A stretch of 64,000 nt of DNA, taken from the NCBI RefSeq assembly GCF_017377795.1, contig NZ_JAFRDR010000003.1, forward strand, positions 186,001 through 250,000, given 5' to 3'. The position numbers were made by a program, and so were the translations under genes. Under the pieces are notes generated by a model. The model had not been told where the DNA came from, did no database searches, and saw only the letters and a list, made by a program, of their open reading frames with translations. Positions 61,271-64,000 of the stretch are shown piece by piece. The stretch's first letter is position 1; every line of letters starts with the position of its first letter. This stretch comes from Williamsia soli. GTDB taxonomy: Bacteria; Actinomycetota; Actinomycetes; Mycobacteriales; Mycobacteriaceae.

Positions 61271-62176
61271 ATGTCCGTTTCGTGGAAACCCATCGCCGAC
61301 TCGTTCGGAGCCATCGTCACCGACGTGGACCTCAGTGCACCGATCGACAAGGAACTCGGCGCCGAATTGCGACGGCTGTTCTTCGATCGCCGCGTCGTGA
61401 TCTTTCCTGAGCAGGACATGTCACCCGCCGCGCAGGTCGCGTTCATGTCGCTGCTCAGCGGCGTCATCGTCGAGCCCGCGCTGGCAGAAGGAGCAACCAA
61501 CTCCGTCCCGAAGAACGATCGGTATGTGTACGTCTCGAACACGGACAAGGGAACCTACGGTCCCGAGACGGACGAAGTGGTCTTCCACTCCGACTACATG
61601 TTCACTCCGGCCGGCGCACTGCAGGCGCAGTCCTGGTACAACATCGAGAACGAGGTGGAATCGCGGACGAGCTACACCAACGTGGTGCGCGCCGCCGCCC
61701 TCCTCCCGGCCGATCTTCGGGCGAAGATCGAAGAACTGTTTGTCGTCAATGCGCTCGCGATCACTCCCGGGTTCCGCTTCGATTCCCGCTGCCGGATGAG
61801 TCAAGTACCTCAGGCCCCGCATGCGGTGCATCCCATCATCGAACGGCATCCGGTGACCGGTGATGAGTTCATCGATGTCTCGCCGTTGTTCTCGAGCCAT
61901 ATCCTCGGATGGGATGACGCGGCCAGCGAAGAGCTTTTCGCGGAGATCGAGGCGGCTGTGTACACGCCCGACAACATCATTCACCAAGATTGGAACCTCA
62001 ACGACTTCGTCGCCTGGGACAACGTCGCCATCCAACACAGGTACGTCAGTCAAGATGGCGAGGGCAATCGGACCTTCCGCCGGGTGATCGCGAACCCGTA
62101 CGAATTGAGCACCCTGTGGGCAGGCGCTGAAGCCGCTCCGTGGCAGCCACCCACCGGCGACATCTTCGCGGCCTGA
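61271..62176 (+). CDS. TauD/TfdA-family Fe(II)/2-oxoglutarate dioxygenase
   Basis: A 301-residue enzyme of the TauD family. Iron ligands His106 and Asp108 are in VVFHSDYMF, the distal His256 in NVAIQHRYVSQDGEGNRTF, and Arg270 is placed to bind 2-oxoglutarate. An N-terminal segment (PIADSFGAIVTDVDLSAPID) is typical. TauD relatives hydroxylate or cleave small organic substrates such as taurine or phenoxyacids; the actual substrate is unknown. It may be in one regulon with the neighbouring SDR and EthD genes through the shared motif. Confidence 0.83.
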   Translation: MSVSWKPIADSFGAIVTDVDLSAPIDKELGAELRRLFFDRRVVIFPEQDMSPAAQVAFMSLLSGVIVEPALAEGATNSVPKNDRYVYVSNTDKGTYGPETDEVVFHSDYMFTPAGALQAQSWYNIENEVESRTSYTNVVRAAALLPADLRAKIEELFVVNALAITPGFRFDSRCRMSQVPQAPHAVHPIIERHPVTGDEFIDVSPLFSSHILGWDDAASEELFAEIEAAVYTPDNIIHQDWNLNDFVAWDNVAIQHRYVSQDGEGNRTFRRVIANPYELSTLWAGAEAAPWQPPTGDIFAA

Positions 62177-62238
62177 GGCTTTGCGCTGATCGAGGTCTCC
62201 GCACTGGATCTCGATCGCTGTACTGAGGTCACCGAAGG

Positions 62239-62273
62239 CCCGTTGCCCACCAGAGCCTGTGGTGGGCAACGGG
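62239..62273. terminator. Bidirectional terminator
   Basis: CCCGTTGCCCACCA pairs perfectly with TGGTGGGCAACGGG around a 7-base loop, between the convergent TauD-like and nitroreductase genes. Confidence 0.88.
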
Positions 62274-62306
62274 TACAGGTCGCTTGCGAACCGGCCGTTC
62301 TGCCGC

Positions 62307-62972
62307 TTACTCGGACCAACCGTCCCAGTGCGTAATCGTCTGCGGGGGCGGTCGTTTCGCGGGCGAAAAGGTGTCTCCGGTGTAGTACGCGACTGGGAAC
62401 AGCGCCGCCTGTGTGACGTCGTGGGGAATGCCCAGCAGATCAGCGACCTCGCGCTCGCGCATCAGATGCGCAGTGGTCCACGCTGAACCCAGTCCCCGTG
62501 AACGCAGGGCCAGTTGAAAGCTCCATGCAGCAGGCAGAATCGAACCGAACATCGACGCCGCCATCGGCCCGGCAAACGGGTCGGTCGATTCCGGGACGCG
62601 CCCCTGGAGACACGGGATCACATGCGCCGGTACCCGATCGAGAATCTCGGCCAGATAGTCGGCATCCGAGTAGATACGAGCCGTTGTCGTGTCACCCCGC
62701 TCCTTCGCCTCGTCCGCCATCGTGGTGAACATTTCTCCCACCCCGTCGCGGTACAGCTCTGCTATCTGTCTGCGCTTCTCGGCATCTGTCACGATGACGA
62801 AGGACCAGCCCTGTTGGTTGCTACCAGTGGGAGCTTGCTGGGCGATCGCCACGCACTCGAGCAGAACCTCACGCTCCACCGGGCGGTCCAGATCGAGGCG
62901 ACGGCGCACCGCTCGCGTCGTTTTCAAGAGATGATCTGTTGCGTCTGTGTCGACATCAGTTGACGTGGTCAT
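62307..62972 (-). CDS. Nitroreductase-family oxidoreductase
   Basis: A 221-residue FMN enzyme. TRAVRRRLDLDRPVEREVLLEC and APTGSNQQGWSFVIV (FMN contacts) are followed by AAWSFQLALRSRGLGSAWTT and the C-terminal AALFPVAYYTGDTFSPAKRPP. These reduce nitro groups, quinones or similar electrophiles. A damaged copy of its 3' part lies at 59.68 kb. Confidence 0.86.
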   Translation of the reverse strand: MTTSTDVDTDATDHLLKTTRAVRRRLDLDRPVEREVLLECVAIAQQAPTGSNQQGWSFVIVTDAEKRRQIAELYRDGVGEMFTTMADEAKERGDTTTARIYSDADYLAEILDRVPAHVIPCLQGRVPESTDPFAGPMAASMFGSILPAAWSFQLALRSRGLGSAWTTAHLMREREVADLLGIPHDVTQAALFPVAYYTGDTFSPAKRPPPQTITHWDGWSE

Positions 62973-63061
62973 TACTGTCCCCTTGCTCTTTTTGTTCTTT
63001 GGTGGTCTTCTTCGGAAGTCGGCTGTCCGTCAGCTGCGGTCTCGCCGTTGCCGATCGGCAG

Positions 63062-63823
63062 TCAGAGGGCGTCGACGAACACATGCTCTTTTCCTACTGC
63101 GTTCACCGACCGAGCGAAATCGATGAAATTGGCCTCGTCCTCCGCGGCCCGTTGGTTCGCGATGACGATTTCGGGTGCGCGGCGCACTACTGATTGGTCG
63201 TACCACATCTCAGCGTGCCCGAGGTAGGGAGCCGCAGCCGTACCTCTGGCATTGCGCAGCATCTCCTCTACGGGTGACTCGAACCGATGAACCTGCTGAT
63301 AGGCGAGAAGACCGAGGATCGGCGACATGGAGCGAATGAGCGGACCGTGGACGGTGCGCCAGTAGAGTTGCGCCTCTGCGAGAGTGAGGTCTGCGCGCTG
63401 GCGCAACGTGAAGTGGCCCTTGACGATGGTGCTGTTCGGTCGAGCAACGTATGGCGTCAAAGACAAACTGAATTGCGGGTACTCGTGCGCCACCCAGACC
63501 GGCGATTCGGCCATGTCAGAGACAGCTTTCTCCGAAGCAAGAATCTCTTCACCGGCTCGAGATTGCAGCGCCGCGATGAGCGTCTCCTCGGACTCCCACC
63601 ACGATTCGTTCACACCGTCGTAGGCAGGCTCCATCGACCCCCGCGCTTCGGCAACTGCCGTCGGCACAGGGTTTCCGTCCCAATGCGTTTGCGTGTAGCG
63701 AAGAATGCCGAGCCTGCTCTGGTGCGACGCCACCAGGGGTCCATGCTCGTCACGCCAAGACTGTTGAAACTCGGACAGGCTCAGTTCCGAACGTCGGCGA
63801 ACCATCGTGATGAGTCTGATCAT
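63062..63823 (-). CDS. EthD-domain protein, tandem EthD repeats
   Basis: A 253-residue protein with two EthD-like ferredoxin-fold repeats: LSEFQQSWRDEHGPLVASH (about 17-35) and LAEAQLYWRTVHGPLIRSM (about 150-168). EthD proteins accompany alkyl-ether degradation and other catabolic operons; the function is not certain. ATG at 63823 follows CAGGAGG by 8 bases. Confidence 0.82.
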   Translation of the reverse strand: MIRLITMVRRRSELSLSEFQQSWRDEHGPLVASHQSRLGILRYTQTHWDGNPVPTAVAEARGSMEPAYDGVNESWWESEETLIAALQSRAGEEILASEKAVSDMAESPVWVAHEYPQFSLSLTPYVARPNSTIVKGHFTLRQRADLTLAEAQLYWRTVHGPLIRSMSPILGLLAYQQVHRFESPVEEMLRNARGTAAAPYLGHAEMWYDQSVVRRAPEIVIANQRAAEDEANFIDFARSVNAVGKEHVFVDAL

Positions 63824-63916
63824 CAGAAAACCTCCTGGATTGGTCGACCAACGCTCCCGCTGACATACGTCGAGGACTGCCGGCTGAGGCCCTACATTGC
63901 AAAGGCGACGTATCAA

Positions 63917-63927
63917 TAGTCTGACAA
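63917..63927. promoter_or_regulatory. GntR-like motif, copy B
   Basis: TAGTCTGACAA (reverse TTGTCAGACTA), matching TnGTnnnACnA, 94 bp upstream of the EthD gene start on the minus strand. The surrounding sequence to 64000 contains no recognisable gene start. Confidence 0.5.
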
Positions 63928-64000
63928 TAGACGAGGGCGCCCTCAGACACACGCACTTGTCGTCGACCGTTCGCGGGCAGAAGCAGGCGGGCGACACGAG

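Overview
The window is high-GC chromosomal DNA of a mycolic-acid-type actinomycete (order Mycobacteriales). Gordonia or a close relative fits best, but the genus is an inference. The evidence is the gene content (WhiB7 with an AT-hook, AdnA/AdnB, mycoredoxin, a short Rpf, UvrD2, fused-name FadE pairs, class-III CoA transferase) and a block at 12.2-38.9 kb. From recalled knowledge, that block follows the M. tuberculosis order Rv3193c-Rv3204: UPF0182 protein, PDZ/Lon-like protease, Zn metallopeptidase, ThiF/cyclodehydratase-like protein, AarF kinase, whiB7, uvrD2, mycoredoxin, nudC, K+ channel, adnB, adnA, lipV, alkyltransferase-like protein. No rRNA, CRISPR array, intact insertion sequence or prophage was seen.

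Layout. 0-5.2 kb: DUF2752 and TM2 membrane proteins, the fadE24-fadE23 acyl-CoA dehydrogenase operon behind two TetR-type operators, a small secreted Rpf, and a TetR regulator. 5.2-11.8 kb: a GT1 glycosyltransferase, a CaiB-like CoA transferase, an acidic DUF5709 protein, an ammonium transporter with an altered twin-His pair, a double-TerD protein, and a three-gene envelope operon (holin-III family, DUF3618, DUF4235) behind a sigma-F/sigma-B-type promoter. 11.8-12.2 kb: two identical initiator tRNA genes in a 98-bp direct duplication with strong hairpins. 12.2-38.9 kb: the conserved core block, interrupted at 26.7-30.9 kb by a DoxX-like gene and a DUF4178-DUF2617-DUF4247-DUF350-speE cluster (Rv2597-Rv2601-like). 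The whiB7 leader carries a 72-codon upstream ORF followed by an intrinsic terminator.

38.9-49.6 kb is catabolic. An acyl-CoA dehydrogenase is coupled to an APH-type kinase, resembling the ACAD10/11 and LvaA/LvaC logic for 4-hydroxyacyl-CoAs. A glycerol locus follows, with an IclR regulator and glpK copy 1 on the minus strand and glpK copy 2-glpD-glpF on the plus strand, around a 21-bp palindrome.

49.6-64 kb is more fluid. Two copies of a small hairpin repeat flank an SDR/XRE pair. There is an N-terminally truncated alcohol dehydrogenase, a TetR/MFS exporter module, a frameshifted luciferase-like oxidoreductase followed by the 20-codon stump of a second one, the pntAA-pntAB-pntB transhydrogenase operon, a decayed nitroreductase fragment, and an SDR/TauD/nitroreductase/EthD group. 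Three copies of a GntR-like motif lie in that last group. This end shows several visible breakpoints and pseudogenes and is the best place to look for recent rearrangement.
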